DNA of 64,000 bases from Bog-473 sp963704355 (lineage in GTDB: Bacteria; Actinomycetota; Acidimicrobiia; Acidimicrobiales; RAAP-2), in contig OY969891.1 of NCBI GenBank assembly GCA_963704355.1, positions 2,480,001-2,544,000 on the forward strand. The letters are read 5' to 3'. The position numbers and the translations under genes are program-made. Position 1 is the first letter of the stretch, and each line of letters starts with the position of its first letter. The notes beneath the pieces were generated by a model. It did not search any database and was not told the DNA's origin. It was given only the letters and a program-made list of their open reading frames with translations. This document shows positions 34,118-43,907 of the stretch, piece by piece.

Positions 34118-35617
34118 GTGATCCGTCATCTGCCTGCACCGCTGCTCTTGGCCATGACCCTGACGTCCTCGATGGTTGCCGTCGCACTGTACGGCGGGAC
34201 ATCATCGCCTGTCGTCGCGGCCGAGGCAGCGGGCGCCCCAGTTTCTGTCGTCCAGCTCGGTGACTCGATCGCCTCGGGAGAGGGGACGCTCTACCAGGCA
34301 CCGAATCCACAAACTCCGGGTGGACAGCTGTATTTCTGCAAATCGTCGAGCGATCCATCAAGTTCCTGCTATTCGTATGTCTCTGGCTACTACAACGGTT
34401 ACTGGAAGAACTGGCCGTCTACGTCGCCCGGCAAATGGACTCCTTCGGGCTCTCCCGCGTACCCCGAATGCCATCAGTCACCCGATGCCTACGGCCAGCT
34501 CGTCGCCGATGCCGTCGGCGCCAAGTTCACGCAGCTGGCGTGTACCGGTGCCTCCTACCTCGCCGGGATCACGGGAGCTGAATCATTTGCGCAAGGAAGT
34601 GTCTACTCTTCGGCGTTTCTGGGCCCGTACACGGTCGGCGCCCCGAAAGTGACTACCTCGGTTCCCGCGCAGTTCGGGGACATCACTACCGAGGGCACAC
34701 CGAGCAACGTCAATCCTGCCTACACTTCCGCCAACCCGAAGTTGGTCCTGCTGACCCTCGGAGCTGACGACCTCAAGTTTGTCGACATCCTGACCGCGTG
34801 CCTCAAATGGAACTACGTCGGCGCGGGCACCGTGTCCGGCATCGCGAGTGCGCTTTCGCGATACGGCAGCCGGTACAGCGGGAGTTTGCAGTGTTCCGAC
34901 GACAATGACGTCGACAGAAAAGGCCCGACGGGCTCAGGCTATCCGGACGGTGTCATCCAGGACTATTACTCCAATCAACTCGCGGCGCTCCATACGCACC
35001 TCACGAATCTGCTGACGGCGATAGAGATGGAAGGGCGACAACCAGGGCAGACCGGGCCGCCCAAAATCGTGATCACGAACTACCCGAACCCTCTGCCGAA
35101 CAGCCTTCCCCAAAAGGACGGGAACAACTGGTCGTCTGATTTTTGTCCGGACACCTTTCCCCTTTACAACGCACAGGTCGACTTTTTCTCAGGACTTGTC
35201 GACCAACTGAACGAAGACATTGCGCTGTGGGTGAGCACCTACCAAAAGACCAGCGAGTTTGGGGGCAACATTGGCTTCGTCAATTTGGCCAACTTGGAGC
35301 ATGGGTATCAGTGGTGCGACGACAAAGCTGGGAACCTCAGCCCGAGCACGCATGCCCTCGAATACCGCGAGCCCTACACCTACGGATTTTCGGTGAACGG
35401 CAATTCAACCAGTCTGGCCAGCTACCCTGCGCCGGCCATCTTCCATCCGACCATCACGGGGCAGCAACAGATCGCTGCCTGCGTCAAGCCCGCGGTGGGT
35501 GCTCTCCTCAGCAAGAGTCCTTCGGCGTCGACGTCCCGCATCGTCCGGTCGCTTGCCGAGGGCCACGACCCGATCTCCTCGAGCGTGAACGGACACCGGG
35601 TCCTCGACAGCTGCTGA
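34118..35617 (+). CDS. Secreted SGNH-hydrolase-like protein
   Basis: 499 residues from GTG 34118; the long upstream open frame is not protein-like. Signal peptide: IRHLPAPLLLAMTLTSS, hydrophobic core, VVAAEA. Block I VVQLGDSIASGEG holds the catalytic Ser. Block III reads LTLGADDLKF, with Asp where Asn usually forms the oxyanion hole. Block V has FHPTITGQQQIA, but the Asp three residues before His is Ala. Six or more cysteines suggest disulfides. Extracellular esterase or lipase; activity may be altered. Confidence 0.75.
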   Translation: MIRHLPAPLLLAMTLTSSMVAVALYGGTSSPVVAAEAAGAPVSVVQLGDSIASGEGTLYQAPNPQTPGGQLYFCKSSSDPSSSCYSYVSGYYNGYWKNWPSTSPGKWTPSGSPAYPECHQSPDAYGQLVADAVGAKFTQLACTGASYLAGITGAESFAQGSVYSSAFLGPYTVGAPKVTTSVPAQFGDITTEGTPSNVNPAYTSANPKLVLLTLGADDLKFVDILTACLKWNYVGAGTVSGIASALSRYGSRYSGSLQCSDDNDVDRKGPTGSGYPDGVIQDYYSNQLAALHTHLTNLLTAIEMEGRQPGQTGPPKIVITNYPNPLPNSLPQKDGNNWSSDFCPDTFPLYNAQVDFFSGLVDQLNEDIALWVSTYQKTSEFGGNIGFVNLANLEHGYQWCDDKAGNLSPSTHALEYREPYTYGFSVNGNSTSLASYPAPAIFHPTITGQQQIAACVKPAVGALLSKSPSASTSRIVRSLAEGHDPISSSVNGHRVLDSC

Positions 35618-35674
35618 GGTCGAGAAGACACGGCCAACTCTGGCCCGACCCGGGTTCTGGGTACGCTCACATCC

Positions 35675-36700
35675 GTGCGAATAGGAGTGCTGACCGGCGG
35701 CGGGGACTGCCCGGGTCTGAACGCTGTGATCCGAGCGGTCGTGCGGAAAGGTGTCCAGGTCTACGGTGACGAGTTCGTCGGATTTCGTGACGGGTGGCGG
35801 GGGCCCATGGAAGGGGACTGGATTCCCCTTGATGTGGCCTCTGTGCGTGGCATCCTCCCGCGGGGTGGCACGATCCTGGGGTCCAGCCGGACCAATCCCC
35901 ACAAGGCCGACGACGGTGAACGCCGTATCCTCGACACAGTCAGTCGCCTGGGTGTGGATGGTCTTGTCGTGATCGGAGGTGAGGACACGCTCGGCGTGGC
36001 GACCAAGCTGGCCGCGACCGGTCTTCCAATCGTTGGCGTACCAAAGACGATCGACAACGATCTGGGAGCGACCGACTACACCTTCGGATTCAACACGGCC
36101 GTGACGATTGCGACTGAAGCCATCGATCGACTGCACACGACCGCGGAGAGTCACCATCGCGTGCTCATTGTCGAGGTCATGGGACGTCACGCGGGTTGGA
36201 TCGCCTGGCACTCCGGTGTCGCGGGAGGGGCGAACGCCATTCTGATCCCAGAGCGCCCATTCCTCATCGACGAGGTGTGTGCGTTCATCGAACATCGATT
36301 CGCGAGTCACTATGCGCCGATTGTCGTCGTGGCCGAAGGGGCACTTCCCGTGGAAGGGACGTTGCCCCCGCGCGACGGCCAAGTGGACGCGTTCGGCCAT
36401 CTGCGGCTCTCGGGTATCGGAAATCTACTGGAGTCCGAGATCTCCAAGCGCACGGGGAAAGAAGCACGCACCACCGTTCTCGGACACGTACAACGTGGTG
36501 GTAGCCCAACGGCGTTTGATCGGGTGCTCGCCACGAGATTCGGACTCCATGCAGTCGACGCACTTCATGACGGTCACTCTGGTCAGATGGTTGCCCTGCA
36601 TGGGACTTCGGTCGATCTCGTACCGCTCTCCGAAGCGACGTCGACGCTCAAGCTGGTGCCACCGGAGCTCTATGCGGAAGCAGAGGTCTTCTTCGGATGA
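35675..36700 (+). CDS. 6-phosphofructokinase, predicted PPi-dependent
   Basis: 341 residues, a group III phosphofructokinase. GGGDCPGLN binds the phosphoryl donor, PKTIDNDLGATDYTFGF holds the catalytic Asp, and MGRHAGWIA binds fructose 6-phosphate. GGEDT places Asp at position 104 and PKTIDND places Lys at 124. In this family Asp104/Lys124 mark pyrophosphate use, whereas Gly at 104 marks ATP use. GTG 35675 starts MRIGVLTGGG directly. Reversible glycolytic step in the cytosol. Confidence 0.88.
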   Translation: MRIGVLTGGGDCPGLNAVIRAVVRKGVQVYGDEFVGFRDGWRGPMEGDWIPLDVASVRGILPRGGTILGSSRTNPHKADDGERRILDTVSRLGVDGLVVIGGEDTLGVATKLAATGLPIVGVPKTIDNDLGATDYTFGFNTAVTIATEAIDRLHTTAESHHRVLIVEVMGRHAGWIAWHSGVAGGANAILIPERPFLIDEVCAFIEHRFASHYAPIVVVAEGALPVEGTLPPRDGQVDAFGHLRLSGIGNLLESEISKRTGKEARTTVLGHVQRGGSPTAFDRVLATRFGLHAVDALHDGHSGQMVALHGTSVDLVPLSEATSTLKLVPPELYAEAEVFFG

Positions 36701-36773
36701 TCGCATCCGGTGAGCGTTTGCCGCCCTTACGGGCCACCGCCGGCCCGGACGGCCAGCGATACGATCTTCGCTA

Positions 36774-37547
36774 ATGTCCGACTTCGACCACGTGGCCGCG
36801 GAGTACGACAGCATCGGCCGGGAGTACCAGGAGTCCAAGCGCCTGCCCTTCCGCCTCCACATCGAGGAGCACTCGATGTTCGAGCTCCTCCCGGATCTCG
36901 CAGGGTGCTCAGTCGTGGACCTCGCCTGCGGTGAGGGGATTTACTCCCGCAAGCTTCTTCGCCGAGGTGCCGCCCGCGTCGTCGGCGTGGACATCTCGCC
37001 CGAGATGGTCTCCCTCGCCCGACGAGCCGAGGAAGCCGAGCCACTCGGCGCGGAGTATGTCGTCGCCGACGTGGCAACCGTGGACATCGGCGAGCACTTC
37101 GACGTCGCCCTCTGCTCCTTTCTGTTCAACTACGCCCGGAGTCGCGACGAGTTACGCTCCCTGGTGAAGAGCGTGGCTGGGCTCCTGCACCCCGGGGGGC
37201 GTGTCGTGGGCAGCAACGACTATCCGGAGAATCCGCCCTCTCATTTCGACCGCTACCGGCCGTATGGGTTCGTGAAGTTCGGTGCGGCTGAGCCGGAGGA
37301 AGGCAGCACAATCACGTACCGGTTCTACAATCCGGACGGAACCGAGTTCGAGATTGACAACTACTACCTGCCGACCGAGGCGTACCGAGACGAGTTCAGG
37401 GTCGCCGGGTTCACCTCGTTCGAGTGGGTGATGCCGACGGTCTCTCCGGAAGGGCGTTCCTCGTTCACACCTGGCTACTGGGACGCCTACCTTGGTTCAC
37501 CGCCGATGGTCAGCCTCGTGGCCACTGTAGGAGGGAGTCCAGTCTGA
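36774..37547 (+). CDS. Class I SAM-dependent methyltransferase
   Basis: 257 residues with a Rossmann-like core: motif I VVDLACGEGIYSRKLL (about 47-62), VVGVDISPEMVSLAR (motif II), and FDVALCSFLFNY (motif IV). The C-terminal part (NYYLPTEAYRDEFRVAGF) is typical of ToxA-like small-molecule methyltransferases. Substrate unknown. 73 bases after the phosphofructokinase. Confidence 0.8.
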   Translation: MSDFDHVAAEYDSIGREYQESKRLPFRLHIEEHSMFELLPDLAGCSVVDLACGEGIYSRKLLRRGAARVVGVDISPEMVSLARRAEEAEPLGAEYVVADVATVDIGEHFDVALCSFLFNYARSRDELRSLVKSVAGLLHPGGRVVGSNDYPENPPSHFDRYRPYGFVKFGAAEPEEGSTITYRFYNPDGTEFEIDNYYLPTEAYRDEFRVAGFTSFEWVMPTVSPEGRSSFTPGYWDAYLGSPPMVSLVATVGGSPV

Positions 37548-37759
37548 AGCTTGGGCTGGCCGAATCGTGTGGCAGTCAATCGCTGAACCTACGAGCGGCG
37601 TCGAGGCGAGTGGTGAGCCGCCCAAGCTCGTCGGTAGATCGTCGGGGATGGCTTTGACAGCGGCACCGTCATCAGCCACCGCGTGGCTGGTGTTCGCTTT
37701 CTGGACCCGGGCCGACTTGAGCTCGCTGTTCCATAAGGCGTGGTTCGATCGAACTCGGG

Positions 37760-37990
37760 CTAGCCGTTCTCATTCAGACTCTCGTGCCGCCAACCGTCTT
37801 TGTATTCGGCATCATGTAACCGACGGACGAGATGGGCGTAGTGGTCCAGTCGATCGGCGGCGGCTTGAGCCTCGTGGTAATCCTTGCCGTGGTCACGGGC
37901 GGCCGTCTTCTCTTCGGCTCGCTTCCGAACGATGCGGAGTTCGTCGTGGGCGTGCTCGACAATCTTCTCGAGAGTCTGCTCAAGGTTCAT
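37760..37990 (-). CDS. Small charged coiled-coil protein, unknown
   Basis: 76 residues, MNLEQTLEKIVEHAHDELRI start, highly charged and helical, followed by GKDYHEAQAAADRLDHYAHL. GGAGAAGAG lies 5 bases before ATG 37990, which supports expression. No family recognised. Monocistronic, between a methyltransferase and the pirin gene. Confidence 0.5.
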   Translation of the reverse strand: MNLEQTLEKIVEHAHDELRIVRKRAEEKTAARDHGKDYHEAQAAADRLDHYAHLVRRLHDAEYKDGWRHESLNENG

Positions 37991-38125
37991 CGTTCTCTTC
38001 TCCGTTGGAGTGTTGTCGGTTCTGAAAAGGAAGTGTCCGCAGCGACCGGATAGGCCGAATGGGCACGGGATCCATGCGCGGGTGTCTCAATGCCCGTTTC
38101 GTGCTGCGTCGTCCGGTGCCGGGCG

Positions 38126-39136
38126 TCAGATCCCGGTGTGCTCGGCTCGGACCGGATCAGGGTCGGGCACGTGTGGCATCAGCGCGTTCGGGGGAATCGT
38201 GCCGAAGCGACCCGCCTCGAAGTCCTCGAGTGCTTGCCCGATCTCTGCTCGGGTGTTCATCACGAATGGTCCGTAATGCTCGACGGGCTCTTTGATGGGC
38301 CGGCCTCCCAGGAGGAGGATCTCGAGGTGGTCCGTGCCGGATTCCTGGCGGTCGTCCGCGCGGAGGGCCATCCAGTCACCGGGATCGAACGTCACCAACT
38401 GGGCGCCTTGGACCGGCCTCCCTTCGCTCCCGGCCCGCCCCGATCCGGCGAGCACATAGACGAGCGCGTTGAAGCCGGGATCCCAGGGCAATTCCAGCAG
38501 CGCCCCGGGGGAGAGGCTGGCGTGCATCAGGGCCATCGGGGTGTGGGTGGAGCCTGGACCCCTGTGCTCACCGAGCTGGCCGGCGATCATCCGCACCAAG
38601 GAGCCGCCGTCGGTGGTCGACACGAGAGTCACCTGGTCGGCTTCGAGGCCTTGGTAGGCCGGGGGGATCATCTTGTCCCTTGCCGGCAGGTTCACCCAGA
38701 GCTGGATCCCGTGGAAAAGACCACCTGAGACGACGAGCTCCTCGGGGGGCGTCTCGATGTGCAGGATCCCACCGCCGGCGGTCATCCATTGGGTGGCCCC
38801 GTCGGTGATGAGACCACCACCCCCTTGGGAGTCCTGGTGGGCAAAGGTGCCGTCGATCATGTAGGTCACCGTCTCGAAGCCCCGATGGGGATGCCAGGGG
38901 GTCCCCTTGGGCTCACCCGGTGCGTAGTTGACCGCGCCCATTTGGTCCATGTGAACGAAGGGATCGAGGTCAGCCAGGCTCACGCCGGCGAACGCCCGGT
39001 GCACCGGGAACCCCTCTCCTTCGAGCCCGCTCGGCGCGGTGGTCACGGACCTGACGGGCCGCTCGGCCATCGCCCCCCGGTCGGGAACGGGCACTTTCGG
39101 CAGCTTCGACAGGTCATCGACGGTTACAGCAGGCAT
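38126..39136 (-). CDS. Pirin family protein
   Basis: 336 residues, a bicupin. The N-terminal cupin holds metal ligands in WHPHRGFETVTYMIDG and HQDSQG, with HIETPPEE later. PFVMNT and RFGTIPP end the C-terminal domain. ATG 39136 has GGGGG six bases upstream; GTG 39142 is possible. Pirins are iron-binding proteins, some with quercetinase activity; the role here is unknown. Confidence 0.88.
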   Translation of the reverse strand: MPAVTVDDLSKLPKVPVPDRGAMAERPVRSVTTAPSGLEGEGFPVHRAFAGVSLADLDPFVHMDQMGAVNYAPGEPKGTPWHPHRGFETVTYMIDGTFAHQDSQGGGGLITDGATQWMTAGGGILHIETPPEELVVSGGLFHGIQLWVNLPARDKMIPPAYQGLEADQVTLVSTTDGGSLVRMIAGQLGEHRGPGSTHTPMALMHASLSPGALLELPWDPGFNALVYVLAGSGRAGSEGRPVQGAQLVTFDPGDWMALRADDRQESGTDHLEILLLGGRPIKEPVEHYGPFVMNTRAEIGQALEDFEAGRFGTIPPNALMPHVPDPDPVRAEHTGI

Positions 39137-39269
39137 CGGCACCCCCGTTCGGTCTGTTCATTCTCAATGGTCAGGATCCCGGAGTTCCCAGTCTCGTCGA
39201 TAGACGGAAGTCTCGCCACGAGGCCGAGCTTTTTCGATCCCGTCGACGTCCACGTGAAACGATAGTGAC

Positions 39270-40208
39270 ATGGTGATCCCGGTCATGCTGGCGACGCTGA
39301 CCGAGCGTCGCGACTTTGGCGACGATTGGCTGCTGGAGCGCAAGTTCGACGGCGAGCGCTGCGTCGCGCGCAAGGCGGGCAGCGACGTGCGACTCGAGTC
39401 GCGTAGCGGGAAGGACCTCACCTCCACCTACCCCGAGGTCGGCGCCGCCGTGGCGGCGCAACCCTCGCGGGACCTCCTGCTCGACGGCGAGGTGGTGGCC
39501 TTCGACGGTGACCAGACGTCCTTCACCCGACTCCAGCAGCGTCTCGGTGCGACGACACCGTCTCCAGAGCAGGTGGCCAAGTACCCGGTCGTCTACTGCG
39601 TCTTCGACCTCTTGGAGGTCGACGGGGCCGATCTCACCGACCGGCCGCTCGTCGAGCGTCGCGCCGAGCTGACGAGGAAGATCCGGTCGAGCTCGGCTTT
39701 GCAGCACTCCGAGGCCTGGCGCGACGACTCTCAGCAGCGCTTCGCCGCCGCCTGTCGATCCGGCTGGGAGGGGCTGATCGCGAAACGCGCCGACGGACCG
39801 TACGTCGCGGGCCGCTCGAAGGACTGGTTGAAGCTGAAGTGCGTCTGGGAGCAGGAGTTCGTCATCGGCGGGTACACCGATCCGGTCGGAAGCCGGACGG
39901 ACTTCGGTGCTCTGCTCGTCGGTTACTACGAGGAGGGTTCCCTGCGCTACGCCGGCAAGGTCGGCACCGGCTACACCCAGGCGATTCTCCATGACCTCGG
40001 TAGCCGGCTGCGAAAGCTGGAATCGGCCGAGCCGGCGTTTGTCGATGCGCGACCGATCCCTCGCGGTACGCACTGGACGCAGCCCAAGCTCGTCGCTCAA
40101 GTCGGATTTGCCGAATGGACGAGCGACGCTCGGCTGCGGCAGGCGCGCTTTCTCGGGCTCCGCGACGACAAGTCCCCGGCGGAGGTCGTGCGCGAGCGGC
40201 CCCAGTGA
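39270..40208 (+). CDS. ATP-dependent DNA ligase (LigC/LigD ligase-domain type)
   Basis: 312 residues. Motif I LERKFDGER holds the adenylated Lys, then SRSGKD (Ia), LLDGEVVAF (III), EGLIAKRADGPY (IV) and WLKLKC (V). A C-terminal OB-fold domain follows (FVIGGYTDPVGSRTDFGALL). Stand-alone like LigC; bacterial non-homologous end-joining ligases have this core. No ku, polymerase or primase gene is adjacent in the window. Cytosolic. Confidence 0.9.
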   Translation: MVIPVMLATLTERRDFGDDWLLERKFDGERCVARKAGSDVRLESRSGKDLTSTYPEVGAAVAAQPSRDLLLDGEVVAFDGDQTSFTRLQQRLGATTPSPEQVAKYPVVYCVFDLLEVDGADLTDRPLVERRAELTRKIRSSSALQHSEAWRDDSQQRFAAACRSGWEGLIAKRADGPYVAGRSKDWLKLKCVWEQEFVIGGYTDPVGSRTDFGALLVGYYEEGSLRYAGKVGTGYTQAILHDLGSRLRKLESAEPAFVDARPIPRGTHWTQPKLVAQVGFAEWTSDARLRQARFLGLRDDKSPAEVVRERPQ

Positions 40209-40304
40209 GCACAAGAGGCGGTCCTGGTTCGCTGGCGACAGAAGGCCACGTGACTCACGTCATGCCAGCGAGGCGCGAGTCCTCCTGCATTAAAGTCACG
40301 ACCG

Positions 40305-40949
40305 GTGAGCAGGGTCCCCGAGTCTCGTCCTGCGACGGAAAAGAGTCGCAAGACGCTTGACGACCTACGGCGCGAACGCGGCGAGGGGTGGCAGTGGGCC
40401 CGTGCCCAGAGTGACCGCTGTCCGCAGTGCGGGCAGTACCCCGCCAGCATGGAGCGCGGCGCCTTGGGCGGGGAGCTCCTCGAATCGGCCGCGGCATGGC
40501 GCACGTTTCTTCTCAGTGCCGACGACGACTACCTGCGCACGGTGCCTGGACCGGGGATCTTTTCGCCGATCCAATATGGCGCTCACGTGCGCGACATTCA
40601 GCGGGCGTACGGTGATCGGATCCTCCTCATGCTGGACGAGGAGAATCCGGTATTTCCCCAGCTCAATCCCGACGAGGCCGCATGGGACGGGTACAACCTC
40701 CTCGGCGCGGGAGAGCTCGCCGACGACATTGAAGCGCAGGCGCGACGTCTGGCGGAGATTCTGGACACGCTGCAGCCTGGGGACTGGGCGCGGACGATGA
40801 TCAGGGACGGGGGGAGCGACGGAGTGTTCGAATTCAGCGTCGTTGGCCTGGCCAATTACGCCGTGCACGAGTCGCATCATCATCTGCTCGACGCCAACGG
40901 GACGCTGAAGCCTGCGACCTCCGAGAGCGCGAGCACGGACCAGAGGTGA
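40305..40949 (+). CDS. DinB-family metal-binding protein
   Basis: 214 residues from GTG 40305. N-terminal zinc-ribbon-like CPQCGQYP, then a DinB four-helix fold with QYGAHVRDIQRAY and the metal ligands in ANYAVHESHHHLLD. Often thiol-dependent transferases (mycothiol or bacillithiol) in actinobacteria. Its GTGA overlap couples it to the SnoaL-like gene. Confidence 0.7.
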   Translation: MSRVPESRPATEKSRKTLDDLRRERGEGWQWARAQSDRCPQCGQYPASMERGALGGELLESAAAWRTFLLSADDDYLRTVPGPGIFSPIQYGAHVRDIQRAYGDRILLMLDEENPVFPQLNPDEAAWDGYNLLGAGELADDIEAQARRLAEILDTLQPGDWARTMIRDGGSDGVFEFSVVGLANYAVHESHHHLLDANGTLKPATSESASTDQR

Positions 40950-41449
40950 GCGTCGTGGGGGACCCAGGAATCGAGGACCGGATGACGGCGCTGGAGGGGC
41001 GCGTGCGACAGCTCGAAGACTGTCTGGCCGTCATGCGCCTCGTCAACAGCTGGGGACCGGCCGTTGACACAGGAAGCAGCGAGGAAGCTGCGGATCTGTG
41101 GGACGACGACGGGGTCCTCGAATCCGACCTCTCCCGTCTCGACGGCCCCGCCGCGGTCCGTGCCATGGTCGAGAGCGAGGGCCAGCGGGCCCTGATCGAC
41201 CAGGGGTGTGCGCACGTGCAGAGCGCTCCGGTCATCAAAGTGGACGGCGACCGGGCGACCGCAACCGCGTATTCGCAGGTGTTCCTGCACACCGAAGACG
41301 GATATGACGTCTGGCGCGTTTCCGCCAATCAGTGGGAATGCCGTCGGACTCCAGGCGGGTGGCGGCTGACGCGGCGGATCAACAGGGTCATCGACGGAAG
41401 ATCCGACTCGCACGCCATCCTGGTCCATGCGTTCGATCGATCGTCCTGA
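40946..41449 (+). CDS. SnoaL/NTF2-like protein
   Basis: 167 residues with a cone-shaped alpha+beta barrel fold. RLVNSWGPAVDTGSSEEAAD, LWDDDGVLES and the closing strand GGWRLTRRINRVIDGR are typical of SnoaL_4 proteins related to steroid isomerases and dioxygenase beta-subunits. Start GTG 40946 overlaps the DinB stop. Substrate unknown. Confidence 0.75.
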   Translation: MSVVGDPGIEDRMTALEGRVRQLEDCLAVMRLVNSWGPAVDTGSSEEAADLWDDDGVLESDLSRLDGPAAVRAMVESEGQRALIDQGCAHVQSAPVIKVDGDRATATAYSQVFLHTEDGYDVWRVSANQWECRRTPGGWRLTRRINRVIDGRSDSHAILVHAFDRSS

Positions 41450-41483
41450 TGCCCACGGACCGGTTCGACACAGTCTGCGGCCG

Positions 41484-42122
41484 ATGACAGACGTCGAGGT
41501 GTTCGTTGATCCCAGTTGCCCGTGGGCTTGGGTCACCTCGCGCTGGATACGAGAGGTGGCACCCGCTCGGGACCTCACCGTGTTCTGGCGTTCGTATTGC
41601 CTCGAGATCCGAGATGACTACGACGTCGCGCCAACCGTCCCGGACGAGTTCCGGAAACAGGCTCTCGAGGGTCACGCCATCTCCCATCGGATGCTGCGGA
41701 TCTTCGAGGCCGCACGAGCTGAGGCCGGCGAGGACGCGGTGGACAGACTGTATTCGGCATGGGGCCGGTCGTACTTCGTCTTGAAGCGGCAAAAGACCAC
41801 GGAGCTCCTCGCCAACTGTGTGGCGGCCGCAGGACTCCACGCTGGTTTGGCCGAGGCCGCGGGTGACGAGGGTTGGGACGTGCCCATTCGTGACGCAATG
41901 GAGGTGGCGTATGCCTTCGGGGGGCCGAGAACTCAGACACCGGCCATAGTCGTTCGAGCCGATCCCCCTCATGGATTCAAGGGACCCGTCATGGCGCCTG
42001 CCCCGACTGGACCCTCAGCCCTTGCTCTCTGGGATGCCATCCAAGTGCTCTCTGAACACCAAGGCTTCTTCGAAATCACGCGTCCGCGCCGCAACGCACC
42101 TCGCGATCATCTGCCCGACTGA
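41484..42122 (+). CDS. DsbA-family protein similar to mycothiol-dependent nitroreductase
   Basis: 212 residues from ATG 41484. Thioredoxin-like with VDPSCPWAWVTSRWI, where relatives such as Rv2466c read CPWC; here the second Cys is Ala. LKRQKTTELLANC and GGPRTQTPAIVV complete the fold. A single catalytic Cys suggests a mycothiol-adduct mechanism rather than dithiol exchange. Its end overlaps the convergent membrane protein gene by 16 bases. Confidence 0.72.
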   Translation: MTDVEVFVDPSCPWAWVTSRWIREVAPARDLTVFWRSYCLEIRDDYDVAPTVPDEFRKQALEGHAISHRMLRIFEAARAEAGEDAVDRLYSAWGRSYFVLKRQKTTELLANCVAAAGLHAGLAEAAGDEGWDVPIRDAMEVAYAFGGPRTQTPAIVVRADPPHGFKGPVMAPAPTGPSALALWDAIQVLSEHQGFFEITRPRRNAPRDHLPD

Positions 42123-43788
42123 CGGCTCGTGCCCGGCACGAAGAGCGGGTGCTGCCACACCAGGACGCGGTAAGGGCCGACCGCGTAGGTCCGGGCTACG
42201 GGCCCGAACGTCGAGGAGGCCGAGGACGCGTCGACACCGCCCCACGGCCTGGCGGTGTTGAAGACGAGGAATTCGAACGGCTGATTCTTGTACCAGGTCA
42301 CCGCGGACTGTCGCTCGTAGCGCTCCACGCGCCCGGCAGCGGTGGCGATGACGGGCCGCACGGTCACGACGCCGCCGGTGGCCACCGTCGTGATCGAGGC
42401 ACTCCAGTAATCGCCGATCCCCACGACCAGTTGGCGAGCTTTGAGGAACCCCTCGAGCTGGGCAACTGGTTGCTTGGGCATCGGTGCGGCCAGGGTGAAC
42501 CCGAAGGCGGCGGCGATCGCGGCCACGGCGGCAACGCAGACGCCCGCTGCAATCCTCCTGACGGGCAGTGCCGACGGGAGTGACGCGGCGAGGCGCCCAA
42601 CCCAACGTCCCGCCAGGACAGCGGCAAAGATGACTGCTGCCGACAGATAGCGCAGAAACCCGGGATCCTTCGAAGTTGTGAGCACGACAAAGATGACGAG
42701 GTCGGCGAGCACGGCCAGGACGAGAAGGTCCTCGAGTCTCCAGGCCGCGCTCGCCTCCACCGAGGTCGCCCGCCCGCGAATCACCCCGCTGACCATTGCC
42801 ACGGCGGCGGCCAGGAATCCCCCGGTCACGAAAATCAGGCCGATCAGGTGCACCGCCTCGAGCGCCACCGGCACACCGCCGGTGCCGAGCTGTCCCCCCC
42901 GACGCCGAGCATGTTGGCGCCCCACGACGGGAGGTGTTGCAGGTTGGTGACCATCTGCGATCCAGAGGCCCGGGGGTGGCTCGCATTCACTGAGAACGTG
43001 CCCACCACTTCGCACACGGCCCGAACGAAGGCTGCGAGGAGCAGACCGGCCACCCCCGCGCCCACCTCGGGTACTCCAGAACGCCAGTCACGCATGCGCA
43101 GCATTGCCACCACGCCGGCTGCGCACACCGCTCCGATGCCGAGTGCAGCGGTCTGAAAATCGCCGAGGAGGCCCGCGGCCAGGCATACCACCGCCGCGAC
43201 CCAACCCCATCCGAAGCGCCCCGAGCGCAGACCGGCAAAGGCGCAGAGGCACAGCAACGCCGTGCCGACGTGCAGCGGGCCACGGAGGAAGACGTTGGCC
43301 AGGACGTGGCTCGGCAGGCCCAAGACGACCACGACTGTCGCTCCTGCCGCGACACCTGCGATCCCACGACGACCGTCGCGCGCCAGCAGTGCGCCCACGA
43401 CGACGACAGCCGCAGCGATGATCGCCGGGACGAGGAACAGGAGCGTGTCCCGCACGCCTGTGACCAGCTCGACGAGCGTGTACACCACGGCATCCACCGT
43501 CCAGAAGGAGTCGAGCGAGAGCGCCCAGCCATTGAGGGTGACATTGCCGTTGCCCATGTCGCGTCCCTGCAGTACGACGGTGGCACCGTCGGAGTCTCCG
43601 GCGAACGCGTGGCGCGCCGACACGTACAGGATCGCCACCAGGACGAGGAATCCGCCCAGAGCGGTCGCGGCAACGACCAGGCGAGATCGATTGTGCTCGT
43701 CGACCGCGCCATTCGATGAGCAGGTCGGCTGGGCCTCGAGCGTGGGTCCGTGATTGGGCAATGCGCCCTTCGTCGCGGTGACGTTCAC
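42107..43788 (-). pseudogene. GT-C-like membrane protein split by a frameshift in a C7/G7 tract
   Basis: Two frames join into one protein of about 560 residues. From GTG 43788, MNVTATKGALPNHGP leads to TM1, the loop GRDMGNGNVTLNGWALSLDS, and 8-9 TM helices up to LPSWGANMLGVGG. The second frame continues QLGTGGVPVALEAVHLIGLI, three or four more TM helices and a soluble tail. The break is at 42894-42900, seven Cs on the plus strand. One more base there restores the frame. Resembles actinobacterial membrane glycosyltransferases. Slippage or sequencing error. Confidence 0.7.
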
Positions 43789-43907
43789 CGGGATCGAGAG
43801 GTGACATGCCGCTCTGGCATATGACGGTCACCGAGCACGCCTGCCACGCTACCCAACGCGTCTTCGCCGTTCTGGCTCGGCGTCCCCGGTCTGGCCATAC
43901 TTGACGA

